DNA of 64,000 nt from Acinetobacter nosocomialis (GCA_025736915.1 CP107049.1:248001-312000); one strand, 5' to 3'. Positions 43,584 through 52,441 are shown, counted from the first letter of the stretch. Notes: generated by a model not told the origin, from the letters alone. Made by a program: numbers and translations.

Positions 43584-44027
43584 ATGAGTTATCACCATAT
43601 TTTAGTTCCAGTCGATGGTTCTCCTACTTCACTTATTGCGGTTAATCATGCTGCAAGTCTTGCTAAAGCGTTTAACAGCAAAGTCACTTTAGTATATGCG
43701 CTCACTATTGATCCTTTTATTTCAGTTGAAATCATTGATAGTACAGAAATTGCGCAAGATTACTTTAATAAAGCGAGAGCTTCGATTCAGGGCATTTTAG
43801 ATCAAGCTAAAGAGCAATTTAGTCAACACGGAATTTCTGTTGAAACAAAGATTGTTGAAGGTCAAACGATTCACACAGAAATTATCAAAGCAGCAACTGA
43901 GCTAAAAGCTGATTTATTGGTAATTGGTTCTCATGGACGAAAAGGTTTTAAAAAGTTCTTCTTAGGAAGTGTGACTCAAGCACTGTTAGGAGAAATCCAT
44001 GTACCCGTATTGGTCGTAACCGAATAG
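43584..44027 (+). CDS. Universal stress protein (UspA family)
   Basis: This 147-residue protein has the Usp fold with the ATP-binding motif G-x2-G-x9-G-(S/T) as GSHGRKGFKKFFLGSVT. The start ILVPVDGSPTSLIAVNHA has the Asp that contacts the nucleotide. It is of the ATP-binding UspFG type rather than E. coli UspA proper. AAGGAG lies six bases before the ATG at 43584, so the 27-base longer frame is rejected. It converges on gdhB. Confidence 0.92.
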   Translation: MSYHHILVPVDGSPTSLIAVNHAASLAKAFNSKVTLVYALTIDPFISVEIIDSTEIAQDYFNKARASIQGILDQAKEQFSQHGISVETKIVEGQTIHTEIIKAATELKADLLVIGSHGRKGFKKFFLGSVTQALLGEIHVPVLVVTE

Positions 44028-44043
44028 ATAAATTTAAAGTTCA

Positions 44044-44073
44044 AAAAAACCCAGCTATAGAGCTGGGTTTTTT
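44044..44073. terminator. Bidirectional terminator between usp and gdhB
   Basis: AAAAAACCCAGCT / AGCTGGGTTTTTT is a perfect 13-bp stem with an ATAG loop. Confidence 0.9.
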
Positions 44074-44080
44074 ACATAAA

Positions 44081-45523
44081 CTACTTTCCGTTATACGTAA
44101 ATTTAATGAGAGAACCAGGATTCTCTAAAGTATGTGTTACAGAACCATCGTCTTTTTGCACATTGCCCGCTGTATCGGTCAGTACATATAAGACATTGCC
44201 CTCCGGACTTGCAATCACGTCACGATAACGGTTATTGCTTTTAAACATCGGGATAGCATCATCCAAAGTTGCACTATATGTCGGATCTAGCTTAATACGG
44301 AAAATTACCCCACGTTTTAAAGATGGTACCAATAATGTATTTTCCCATCCTGGAATCGCCTTTTTCCCTCCCGTATATACATATGCCGATGACGGTGCAA
44401 CCGTTGGCCAGCAGACATAAGTCATATCACCACAAGTTGGATCATTGTAGTTATAGGTATCTTGTACGGTATACAGCGTTTTCAAAGGTGCTACAAAGTT
44501 TTTCCCAGTCCATTCAGACTCTTTAGTCACGGGAACACCTTCAGTTACTTTTACCCCATTTTGGCCCAAATCTTTAATTTGAGATTTATTGGTTGCAGCC
44601 GAATAGTTGGCATAGGCATAACCACTATCATCTTTATAACCTGCTACATTTGGCCAACCATAGTTCCCACCTTTTAAAATGAGATTAATTTCATCATCAG
44701 AATTTGGCCCTTGCTCAGATTGTAAAAGCTTTCCATTTGGAGCAAATGCTAAACCTTGTGGATTACGATGTCCTAAAGTATAGATATGGCTAACTACCCC
44801 ATTAAAGCTCGGATTATCTTTAGGAATACTACCATCCAAATTTAAGCGTAATACCTTGCCCATATAGGTATGATAGTCTTTGCTGTTCAGCTCTTGCTGA
44901 GTTGGAGTATGCTGCGCCTGATTTGGTAAAAACAAATAAGCCAGTTGATTTCGGCCTTGGTCACCAATCGTATAGTAGATTTTTTGATCTGGACCAATAA
45001 CAAGACGGCCAGACTGATGGTCTTTCGATGATGGTAAGCCTGTAATCAAATCAACAGGTTTTTCAAATGTATCTGTTGTTTTGTTATAGGTATATCTACG
45101 GATAATCGTTTGGTTAGGTAGTTCTTTATCTGTAGATTTTGGATTTTTAAAAGTACCCGAAATATAGATATAAGGGTTATGTTTAAAGTCAGGATGAAAA
45201 GCAAAGCCTAACAAACCATTTTGCCCATCCGCATCATTCACAATTTCAGGAACCTGAAAAACTGTTTTTGCACTACCAGACTCAGGATTTACTCTTAAAA
45301 TTTTACCTGTTGCGCGTTCGGTTAACCAAATCTGATTGTCTGGTCCCCACAACAAAGCATGCGGTTTATTTAAGTTAGACAGAATAACTTTTTTATCAAA
45401 ATTTTCTGTTTTTGCTTTAGCAAATTGCGCTGGCGTAAGCGGAATGTCCGCAAATGCCGTGTTAAGCATAAATAGTTGTGCAGCACCTAAAAGAGTGACC
45501 TTGGCTAATAAATGTTTATTCAT
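44081..45523 (-). CDS. gdhB: Soluble PQQ-dependent glucose dehydrogenase
   Basis: This secreted or periplasmic quinoprotein oxidises aldose sugars to lactones using PQQ and Ca2+. The 480-residue protein has a signal peptide ending near AFADIPL and a six-bladed propeller that closely follows the known A. calcoaceticus enzyme. The catalytic His is in SSKDHQSGRL, the PQQ-contacting Arg in GHRNPQGL, and calcium and dimer-site residues lie around GGNYGWPN. Segments such as DPTCGDMTYVCWPTVAPS are essentially those of the known sGDH. This family is narrowly distributed and supports the A. calcoaceticus-baumannii complex assignment. Confidence 0.97.
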   Translation of the reverse strand: MNKHLLAKVTLLGAAQLFMLNTAFADIPLTPAQFAKAKTENFDKKVILSNLNKPHALLWGPDNQIWLTERATGKILRVNPESGSAKTVFQVPEIVNDADGQNGLLGFAFHPDFKHNPYIYISGTFKNPKSTDKELPNQTIIRRYTYNKTTDTFEKPVDLITGLPSSKDHQSGRLVIGPDQKIYYTIGDQGRNQLAYLFLPNQAQHTPTQQELNSKDYHTYMGKVLRLNLDGSIPKDNPSFNGVVSHIYTLGHRNPQGLAFAPNGKLLQSEQGPNSDDEINLILKGGNYGWPNVAGYKDDSGYAYANYSAATNKSQIKDLGQNGVKVTEGVPVTKESEWTGKNFVAPLKTLYTVQDTYNYNDPTCGDMTYVCWPTVAPSSAYVYTGGKKAIPGWENTLLVPSLKRGVIFRIKLDPTYSATLDDAIPMFKSNNRYRDVIASPEGNVLYVLTDTAGNVQKDDGSVTHTLENPGSLIKFTYNGK

Positions 45524-45876
45524 AATTCCACCTTATAAATTTTTTAAAGAGTTACTCAAATCAAAAACGTTTGATTTGTATAAGTTCTCTATATCTTTTG
45601 TATTATGATGAATAGCATATTTATTAAAATCCAAATTTCTGAAAGGCTCTGTTGCATAAAAGTAGCTATTCAAAACAAATGAATATCTTAAAAGTTATCT
45701 TATAAATAGTTCATCAAGTTTTTAAACTGATTGATATGAAAGCAACCTTTAACAAAGTAATTGAAAAGTAAAAATTAATACTGAAACAGACAATTCAAAC
45801 TATAAAAACATACATAACACCCAGCTAAAAGATTCAAGCTAGAGCTTAAGGATTTCAGCGGAAGTCAGGTTCAGTT
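45524..45876. other. Intergenic region between gdhB and the SRAP gene
   Basis: This 353-base AT-rich gap carries promoters for both divergent genes (not resolved). It also carries a 16-base GGCTCTGTTGCATAAA at 45645, which resembles an IS6-family terminus. No transposase fragment or matching opposite end is seen. Confidence 0.55.
45645..45660 (+). mobile_element. Possible orphan IS6-family inverted-repeat end
   Basis: GGCTCTGTTGCATAAA strongly resembles the left end of IS6-family elements found in Acinetobacter (GGC-CTGTTGCA core). There is no transposase frame or partner end in the window, so at most this is a scar or a chance match. It lies in the gap upstream of both gdhB and the SRAP gene. 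Confidence 0.35.
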
Positions 45877-46503
45877 ATGTGCGCAAATTTTAAACCTCTT
45901 AAGAAAGATCATGCTCATCAATTAGACTTATTTGAACCAACCTTTGATTACAAATCGGATGTTTATCCAAGTGATGACTGTCCAATGATCTTATCTCACC
46001 AAAATGAATTGGAATGGCGAAAAGTTAAATTTGGAATGTTACCTCCCTATGCCAGAGAAGTTTCATTTAAGTACGCAACCTATAATGCAAGAACGGAAAC
46101 GGTTGAACACAAACGTTCTTTTAAACACGCTTGGTCACATGATCAATTCGGGCTTATACCTGTTGAAGCTATTTATGAACCGAAATATATTAATGGAAAA
46201 GCTCATTGGTATGGCATATTCCGTCAAGATGGGGAACCATTTACACTTGCAGCAATTTATGAAGAAACCATCATTGATGAGCAGAAAGTTCGGTCAATGT
46301 CATTGTTAACAATAAATGCAGATCAGCATCCATTCATGAAGCAGTTTCATAAACCAGACGATGAAAAACGTTCAATTATTGTGATACCAAATCATCTTAG
46401 GAATGATTGGTTAAATTGCAAGCACACAGAAGCATCTGATTTTTTCTTAGATATGCCACTACATGAATTTATATCTCTACCCAAAGCAGATATGAAAAAA
46501 TAA
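45877..46503 (+). CDS. SRAP (YedK/HMCES-like) abasic-site DNA-protein crosslink protein
   Basis: SRAP proteins form a thiazolidine crosslink between their N-terminal Cys2 and abasic sites in single-stranded DNA. The 208-residue protein begins MCANFKPL, fixing both the start and the catalytic Cys. It keeps NARTET (E. coli NARVET region), the catalytic Glu in AIYEPKY (where YedK has WFEW), and a His in MKQFHKPDDEKRS. The substitution around the Glu and the less canonical His segment make it a diverged subfamily. It likely protects replication forks. The neighbour is the divergent gdhB. Confidence 0.85.
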   Translation: MCANFKPLKKDHAHQLDLFEPTFDYKSDVYPSDDCPMILSHQNELEWRKVKFGMLPPYAREVSFKYATYNARTETVEHKRSFKHAWSHDQFGLIPVEAIYEPKYINGKAHWYGIFRQDGEPFTLAAIYEETIIDEQKVRSMSLLTINADQHPFMKQFHKPDDEKRSIIVIPNHLRNDWLNCKHTEASDFFLDMPLHEFISLPKADMKK

Positions 46504-46543
46504 TAATTAAATATTTAGCACTGAAGACACACATAAAAAATTT

Positions 46544-46569
46544 AAAAAGGTCCGCTTGGGACCTTTTTT
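46544..46569. terminator. Bidirectional terminator between SRAP and protease genes
   Basis: AAAAAGGTCC / GGACCTTTTT forms a 10-bp stem with a GCTTG loop. Confidence 0.85.
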
Positions 46570-46591
46570 ATATTGGAAAGATAACTTTTCA

Positions 46592-47770
46592 TTAAGGCGA
46601 TTTATAGAGCAAACGGTTTGGGCTACCAGATGGATTTTTCACTACATTACTGGTTGCTTGATTTAACAAATTAGCCGATATCGTTTGAGGCGTAGCAGTA
46701 GGTGTGCTCTGAAGCATTTCAGCAACTACACCGGCAACATGTGGAGTTGCCATTGAGGTACCATTTAATACTTTAGTTGCTGTATTACTTCCAATCCAAG
46801 AAGAATTAATTTGACTTCCCGGCGCAAAAATATCCACACAGCTTCCATAATTAGAATAACTTGCCCGAGTATCAGTATTGTCCGTTGCAGCAACTGTAAT
46901 TGCATTACTTGTTCTTGCAGGAGAAGAAGTACATGCATCTGTATTCGAGTTACCTGCGGCTACGACCATTACATAACCATTATTATATAAATTTTCTACT
47001 GCACTATCTAAAGAAGAGCTTGCCGCCCCGCCTAACGACATGTTTACAACGGCTGGTTTACTTCCATTTTTCAAAATCCAATCTAAACCAGCAATAACAT
47101 TACTTGAAGCACCAGATCCATCACATCCTAAAATTCGGACTGGAACTAGCTTTACACTCTTGGCAACACCATAAGTCGTACCACCTACAGTTCCAGCAAC
47201 ATGTGTGCCGTGTCCATTACAATCGGTCGTTCCATTACCATCAGATATTGCTGTATATCCATTTAATACACGACCTGAAAATTCTTGATGAGTAGACAAT
47301 ATACCAGTATCAACGATATAAGCTGTTGTACCCGAACCGGTCTGCGAATAAGCATATGTTGAATTTAATGGTAAAGCTTTCTGATCGATGCGATCTAGTC
47401 CCCAATCAGGATTACTTTGGGTCGTTGCATCAATATTCACAACAGTATCATTTTCTACAGAAAGAACTTGTGGGTTCTTTTTCATCGCTTCAATAAAGGC
47501 TGTTCCTGCCATATCAGGTAAATAAATTGCAAAACCTTTAAGAGCACTATCGTAGCTCTGCAAAACCCTGCCACCATGTTGTTTTGCAATATTCTGTGCA
47601 AAATCTTTAGCAGGACCAATATCCTTGTTCAAGATGACAATATATTGATTTTTAATAATTCCTTTTGCTTGAGAAGAGTCTATTGCAGAATTTAAAAGAT
47701 TTGGTGCTGCGTAAGCTAAATGGGTCGCTGCCATTGAAAGACAAATAGCAGAAACTTTGTGAATATTCAT
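46592..47770 (-). CDS. Secreted subtilisin-like serine protease with I9 prodomain (proteinase K-like)
   Basis: The 392-residue protein has a signal peptide (ICLSMAATHLAYAA), an inhibitor I9 propeptide (about 35-115, YIVILNKDIG to VLSVENDTVV) and a S8 peptidase domain. The catalytic Asp is in AYIVDTGI, the His in NGHGTHVAGT and the Ser in GTSMATPHVAGVVAE, with the oxyanion Asn in VVAAGNSN. Cys pairs (TDCNGHG with ILGCDGSG; DACTSS with YGSCVDI) resemble the disulfides of proteinase K relatives. The ATG at 47770 is chosen because GGAG lies six bases upstream. It may be the serine protease studied in A. baumannii as PKF, but I cannot confirm that. Confidence 0.92.
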   Translation of the reverse strand: MNIHKVSAICLSMAATHLAYAAPNLLNSAIDSSQAKGIIKNQYIVILNKDIGPAKDFAQNIAKQHGGRVLQSYDSALKGFAIYLPDMAGTAFIEAMKKNPQVLSVENDTVVNIDATTQSNPDWGLDRIDQKALPLNSTYAYSQTGSGTTAYIVDTGILSTHQEFSGRVLNGYTAISDGNGTTDCNGHGTHVAGTVGGTTYGVAKSVKLVPVRILGCDGSGASSNVIAGLDWILKNGSKPAVVNMSLGGAASSSLDSAVENLYNNGYVMVVAAGNSNTDACTSSPARTSNAITVAATDNTDTRASYSNYGSCVDIFAPGSQINSSWIGSNTATKVLNGTSMATPHVAGVVAEMLQSTPTATPQTISANLLNQATSNVVKNPSGSPNRLLYKSP

Positions 47771-48036
47771 GTATATCTCCATATATTATATTTCAGGTAT
47801 TTTTATGATAAGTAATAACTTTTTTATTTCAGGTTTAACTTCCAGATGAAAATTATAAAGAGTTTTATCTGTTTTTTAACCTAAATCATATTTTCATAAT
47901 TTTTTATTTCACACAATATACTTCAACTTTTTCAACAAAAACTGTGATAGGAATCTAATTAAAATTTATATATCTTATTCTTTTATAGTCAGTTATTCTT
48001 TAATATTTGGGATCAACAATATAGAAAAGAATAACC

Positions 48037-48126
48037 ATGATGAGCAAAACTATAGTCATGATTGTTAAGTATGTCCCTACAGTATTAAAACTTTTTAAAA
48101 ACTTCAAAATATCCATAACAACATGA
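48037..48126 (+). CDS. Possible 29-residue cationic hydrophobic peptide
   Basis: The frame starts ATGATG and encodes MMSKTIVMIVKYVPTVLK and a further LFKNFKISITT. It is a basic, hydrophobic peptide able to form one amphipathic or membrane helix, a composition typical of small membrane-active peptides. A GAA-rich but not convincing ribosome site precedes it. No terminator or conserved relative can be checked here, so the frame may be fortuitous. Confidence 0.25.
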   Translation: MMSKTIVMIVKYVPTVLKLFKNFKISITT

Positions 48127-48324
48127 TAGATAAACAATAAATTAAAAAAATTATTTCAAAATTTACTCATTCAAGCAATCATAAGTAATTTACAATTTTT
48201 TTAACTATAATTTCTACGTATAGTAAATGTATAAATATTTTATTTACTTCAATTACCATTTAAACTATCTAACTCTAATAATTTTATTTAAATAAATTAA
48301 TTTTATGAAAAAATCTTTTAATAA

Positions 48325-48357
48325 AAAATACCCTCATATATAAAATATGAGGGTATT
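48325..48357 (-). terminator. Strong minus-strand terminator
   Basis: AATACCCTCATAT / ATATGAGGGTATT is a perfect 13-bp stem. On minus it is followed by TTTTTTATT. On plus no T-run follows. It lies just downstream of the 24-codon minus-strand frame. Confidence 0.75.
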
Positions 48358-48370
48358 AAAATAAACAACT

Positions 48371-48445
48371 TTACAGACGCAGTATATGCATAAGTAAATA
48401 TACACCTTTAAAGATATATTTACAATGCTTCTTTAAAATTTTCAT
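48371..48445 (-). CDS. Possible 24-residue cationic peptide followed by a terminator
   Basis: The minus-strand frame encodes MKILKKHCKYIFKGVYLL and a further MHILRL: very basic, with a hydrophobic C-terminal half. GGAAGGAT lies about 13 bases before the ATG, rather far for a ribosome site. The perfect terminator at 48325 begins 13 bases past its stop, and sRNA-like element B lies just upstream on the same strand. The layout recalls small toxin or leader peptides, but this is inference. Confidence 0.3.
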   Translation of the reverse strand: MKILKKHCKYIFKGVYLLMHILRL

Positions 48446-48522
48446 TTAATTCGACCCGATCCTTCCTACTAACTGCTGCTTTAGTACACTAAATATTTAT
48501 GATCAAGAGATGATACAAAATA

Positions 48523-48610
48523 AAAAAGTCCGTATCTTGGGAAGCTACGGACTATAAAACTCATCTAAGCAACAGCTAAACAGTTTGTCGATTAGAGAGA
48601 AAACACTATC
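48523..48610 (-). ncRNA. sRNA-like element B with consensus promoter
   Basis: The predicted transcript begins near AAAAGGATA, contains no ORF and ends with a terminator hairpin AGTCCGTA / TACGGACT (48527-48553). The terminator loop holds TTCCCAAGA and T residues follow. The lead-in TTTTATAG, the loop and the AAAAGGATA start are shared with the element at 40806-40880. The promoter is TTGACC, 17 bases, TAGATT. Predicted length is about 86 nt. A small RNA is the simplest explanation. Confidence 0.6.
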
Positions 48611-48615
48611 CTTTT

Positions 48616-48644
48616 AATCTAATTGAGTTATTAATTTAGGTCAA
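48616..48644 (-). promoter_or_regulatory. Promoter of sRNA-like element B
   Basis: On minus, TTGACC is spaced 17 bases from TAGATT. Transcription would start about 7 bases later, around 48609-48610. Confidence 0.6.
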
Positions 48645-48840
48645 CTTGAAATCCAACGTAGTGATAAAAAGCTACTTAAATGTGATACGTTTTACATTTC
48701 CACTTAAACACAACCTAAAATGAATATATTGTATTAAATTTAATAAAAACATATATCATTTAGCACGCCATTATTGAAAAACTTCAAGCTATTGATTCCA
48801 AATATTAAAACCAATCACCCTCCTTTAAAAGTCGGATTCT

Positions 48841-49590
48841 CTAGTTCTCCAACCTATATTTAAAATAGTGCTCTAAAATAGAATAATGATTGATCCCAGA
48901 AATAGTCTCAAAGGAAAATAACTCCTGATCTTGACCACCTTTATGCTCAAAATAATTTTGGCTTTGCCATCTCAACTCACTTAGCTCCAACTCTCCGCAC
49001 AAAATCATACACGGAATATCAACACTCTCTTTGTGATAAATAGGGCTATATTTCAAAATATCGTCTTGTGATAAGTTTAATGCATGATTTAAATGAGTCT
49101 CTCGTATAGGTGCTAAATCATAGATACCACTTAATAAAACTGCTTCAGATAATAAAGGATGGCTTAAACATAATGCCCCGAGATGCGCACCTGCTGAATG
49201 GCCCACTAATAAAACTTCATCCGTTTTCCAATTCTGCTGTGCAATAAAATCTAGAGCTTTTTGAGTTTGAGCCACCATTTGTGAAATATGACTTTGAGGA
49301 GCCAAGTCATATTCTAAAAGTACACACTGCGCCCCTTTGGCCAAAATATACGGCGCTATAAAGGCAAAGTCCGATTTATCACACCACTGCCAATATCCAC
49401 CATGTATAAAAATCACGGTTTTATTGGCATGTGCTAAAGGAAAAAAATCCATCGTTGATCGGTTCTGTGAACCATACTTTATATCTTTTATATGATGATA
49501 GGCTTGATAACTCAGCAAGCTTCTATATTGAAAGCTTGCTAGTATTTCACCTTCATTTGCTACCGTTGTAGCATTATTATATTGTCTCAT
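48841..49590 (-). CDS. Probable kynurenine formamidase (alpha/beta hydrolase type)
   Basis: This enzyme would hydrolyse N-formylkynurenine to kynurenine and formate. The 249-residue alpha/beta hydrolase has the HGGYW motif (FIHGGYWQWCDK) and nucleophile GHSAGAHL typical of the HGGxW arylformamidase group (AFMID/BNA7-like). The His is likely in GINHYSILEHY. The assignment rests largely on context: it lies seven bases after an amino acid permease and kynureninase. E. coli-type KynB is a different, metal-dependent fold, so the symbol is left blank. Confidence 0.8.
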   Translation of the reverse strand: MRQYNNATTVANEGEILASFQYRSLLSYQAYHHIKDIKYGSQNRSTMDFFPLAHANKTVIFIHGGYWQWCDKSDFAFIAPYILAKGAQCVLLEYDLAPQSHISQMVAQTQKALDFIAQQNWKTDEVLLVGHSAGAHLGALCLSHPLLSEAVLLSGIYDLAPIRETHLNHALNLSQDDILKYSPIYHKESVDIPCMILCGELELSELRWQSQNYFEHKGGQDQELFSFETISGINHYSILEHYFKYRLEN

Positions 49591-49597
49591 ATACCGA

Positions 49598-51004
49598 TCA
49601 CTTCAATGTTTCTTCACTAGAGTTGAGATTTAACTTTACGGTGGAACGTTTTAAGTAGAAGCAAAATATCAGAACAAGCACTAAAGGTACGCCAAACTGC
49701 AAAGTAGACTTAAACTCATTGGTAAACCAAGTGGTTACTGTAATACTCAAAATCGCAATAAAACCAAATAGTGAGATGAATCGACTGGCTGGAATTTTAA
49801 ATTTTAGCTGTATGTTTTGCTGAGCTATATGCTTTCTAAAAAACATATGTGTCACAAAGATACTGCCCCAAGTGAACAATGCACCAAACATCGATAGTGC
49901 AATCATGATTGGAAACGCAGAAGCCGGATTAATTGTATAAACAATACTAGCAATACCAATCCCTACCGCGGAAAGCAACAGTGCATTTACTGGTACACCG
50001 TTACTACTAATTCGGCCAAAAACTTTTGGTGCATCACCTGCACGTGACAAGCTAAACAACATACGAGTTGAAATATAAAGCATGCTATTCATTGCAGATA
50101 AGGCAGCTACAATTACAATAAAGTTTAAAATACTATCGGCATATGGAATACCAACAATCCTCATGACCATAACAAAAGGACTTGTTGCATCTGCTCCAAT
50201 CAAAACCGTCCATGGCACCAAAGTAACGATTAGAAATAAAGACAATAAATAAAACAAAATGAGTCGGAGTGCTGTGCTTTTAAATGCCTTTTTTACTGCT
50301 TTTTCAGGGTCTTTTGCTTCACCAGCTGCGACGGCGATCATTTCTATACTTAAATAACTAAATATTGAAATAATGACACCAATCCATACCCCACTAAAGC
50401 CATTGGGGAAAAAGCCTCCATGCCCTGACAAATTAGTCACAACTTGCTTTGCGCCCTCTTTGCTTTGAGTCAAGATACCAATAGCCAAAAGAATAAACAC
50501 GATAATGGCAAAAACTTTGATTGTGGAAAACCAGTACTCCACCAAACCAAAGGCTTTAACACTATAGGCATTTACAAAAAGTAAGGTCAGTGAAAAAAAT
50601 CCAATCCAGACCCAAGAGCCGATATTGGGGAACCAAAGCTTCATATAGTCAGCTACAGCGGTAATCTCAGTGCCTACAGCCAGCACAATACAAGCCCAAT
50701 AACAGTAGCGAACTAAAAAGCCAGCAAGTGGACTCATATAATGTTCAGCGTATGCACCAAATGAGCCCGAGGTAGGATGCTGAACTGTCATTTCAGCCAA
50801 GCAAGCCATAAGTGCAAATGCAATTAAACCACCAATTGCATAGCTGACGATGACTGCAGGACCAGCAAAGCTAATTGCAAATTTGCTTCCCATAAACAAT
50901 CCGGTTCCAATTGCTCCGCCAATGGCAATCATACCCATCTGTTTTGCAGATAACTTTTTATGCAGCCCAGCTTCTCTATTTTGTATTTCATCAAAACTAC
51001 TCAT
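49598..51004 (-). CDS. APC-family amino acid permease of the kynurenine cluster
   Basis: This 468-residue, 12-helix permease starts with the APC/AAT signature (QMGMIAIGGAIGTGLFMGS) and has ISYAIGGLIAFALMACLAEM-type sequence early. Homologues transport aromatic or branched amino acids and GABA. Its placement between a formamidase and kynureninase suggests uptake of tryptophan or kynurenine, but transport specificity cannot be read from sequence. It lies 40 bases after kynU and seven before the formamidase. Confidence 0.85.
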   Translation of the reverse strand: MSSFDEIQNREAGLHKKLSAKQMGMIAIGGAIGTGLFMGSKFAISFAGPAVIVSYAIGGLIAFALMACLAEMTVQHPTSGSFGAYAEHYMSPLAGFLVRYCYWACIVLAVGTEITAVADYMKLWFPNIGSWVWIGFFSLTLLFVNAYSVKAFGLVEYWFSTIKVFAIIVFILLAIGILTQSKEGAKQVVTNLSGHGGFFPNGFSGVWIGVIISIFSYLSIEMIAVAAGEAKDPEKAVKKAFKSTALRLILFYLLSLFLIVTLVPWTVLIGADATSPFVMVMRIVGIPYADSILNFIVIVAALSAMNSMLYISTRMLFSLSRAGDAPKVFGRISSNGVPVNALLLSAVGIGIASIVYTINPASAFPIMIALSMFGALFTWGSIFVTHMFFRKHIAQQNIQLKFKIPASRFISLFGFIAILSITVTTWFTNEFKSTLQFGVPLVLVLIFCFYLKRSTVKLNLNSSEETLK

Positions 51005-51044
51005 AGGCCCTCCTAGCCATTTGTTTTATTTTGATTCCTTAAAA

Positions 51045-52295
51045 TCAGGTCACTTCACCGCGAACTAAATAGCGTTTATTTTTCCATTCACTATTCAGCA
51101 TAGTTTCTTTTAAGTGCTGTACTGCATTCCAAATATCTTCAAACCCTAAGTACAAAGGTGTAACCCCAAATCGCAACACCGCAGGTTCCCGATAATCACC
51201 AATCACACCACGTGCAATAAGCGCCTGAATAATTTCATAACCGAATTCATGACGATAACTAACATGACTACCACGATATTTATGATCTAAAGGCGTAATT
51301 AACTCAAAACCAAATTCAGAGCATTCTTGTTGTACCAGTTGAATAAATAAGTCAGTTAATTTCAGCGATTTCTCACGGATTTTTTGCATATCAGCATGTA
51401 AGAAAATATCGACGCCGCATTCAATAAGGCTCATAGAAATAACCGGCTGAGTCCCACATAAATAACGACGAATACTATTCGCTGGCTCATAATGCTGTGC
51501 CATATCAAACGGTTTTTTGTGACTCCACCAGCCAGATAAAGGTTGCCAGAACTGATCACGGTGCTTTTCATTGACCCAGAGCAATGCTGGCGAACCAGGC
51601 CCCCCATTTAAATATTTATAGGTACAACCAATCGCAAAATCACTACCGCTTTGGTTCAGGTCCATTGGAACGGCGCCAACGGAGTGACATAAATCCCAAA
51701 TCACCAAAGCGTCTTTAGAGTGAATTTGCTCATTAATAGATGACATATCGTAGAAATACCCTGTACGGTAATTCACGTGAGAAAGAACTACCACAGCAAC
51801 ATCTTTCTCTAAAACTCGAGCTAAGTCTTCTACTCCATCAATTAATTCAACCTGATAGCCCTTTTGAATTAAATCAATGAAACCTTCAATAATATAAATA
51901 TCTGTTGGAAAAGCATCTTTCTCCGCAACGATGACTTTACGTTCAGGATTTTTTTCGGCCTGAATTTTTACCGCTGCTGATAAAACTTTAAATAAGTTCA
52001 GTGTAGTTGAATCTGAAATAACAACTTCGCCTTGTTCCGCACCAATCAGTTTAGCGACTTTGTCACCCAGTCTTGTTGGTAATCCCCACCAATCAGCCTT
52101 ATTCCAGCTATTGATCAGATCTTCCCCCCATTCTTGGGAAATAATATGCTGAGCGACAGCCAAAGATTTCTTTGGTCTAGCACCTAAAGAGTTGCCATCT
52201 AAATAAATAACACCTTCTGGCAATGCAAATTCATCTTTAAATTTTTTGAGTTCATCTTCCTGATCCCAATACAAACACTGTTCACGAGTAATCAT
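51045..52295 (-). CDS. kynU: Kynureninase
   Basis: KynU cleaves kynurenine to anthranilate and alanine with PLP. The 416-residue protein shows IYLDGNSLGARPKK at the start, the PLP-contacting VIWDLCHSVGAVPMDL and the Schiff-base Lys in GCTYKYLNGGPGSPA. The ATG at 52295 is chosen. An in-frame GTG at 52307 adds four residues but has no better ribosome site. It heads the kynU-permease-formamidase operon. The regulator gene is divergent. Confidence 0.95.
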   Translation of the reverse strand: MITREQCLYWDQEDELKKFKDEFALPEGVIYLDGNSLGARPKKSLAVAQHIISQEWGEDLINSWNKADWWGLPTRLGDKVAKLIGAEQGEVVISDSTTLNLFKVLSAAVKIQAEKNPERKVIVAEKDAFPTDIYIIEGFIDLIQKGYQVELIDGVEDLARVLEKDVAVVVLSHVNYRTGYFYDMSSINEQIHSKDALVIWDLCHSVGAVPMDLNQSGSDFAIGCTYKYLNGGPGSPALLWVNEKHRDQFWQPLSGWWSHKKPFDMAQHYEPANSIRRYLCGTQPVISMSLIECGVDIFLHADMQKIREKSLKLTDLFIQLVQQECSEFGFELITPLDHKYRGSHVSYRHEFGYEIIQALIARGVIGDYREPAVLRFGVTPLYLGFEDIWNAVQHLKETMLNSEWKNKRYLVRGEVT

Positions 52296-52441
52296 TTGGT
52301 ATTGCACCTATTTCAACATTTCCTTTGTATTTGAATTTTATCACGTCAATTTGTACGATTTATTCGATAATATTTGATTAAAAACGGCTATTTTCGTATA
52401 GAATTCTAATTAAAATTAAAAAATATGGATGGAATTCGAAA

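Larger units (their letters stand above)
47771..48840. other. Gene-poor kilobase with sRNA, minus-strand terminators and two peptide-sized ORFs
   Basis: The region between the protease and the kynurenine cluster lacks any ordinary gene. It holds a 29-codon frame at 48037 (plus), a perfect hairpin with T-run on minus at 48325, a 24-codon frame at 48371-48445 (minus), and sRNA-like element B with a consensus promoter at 48616-48644. The remainder is AT-rich DNA without recognisable signals. Confidence 0.6.
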
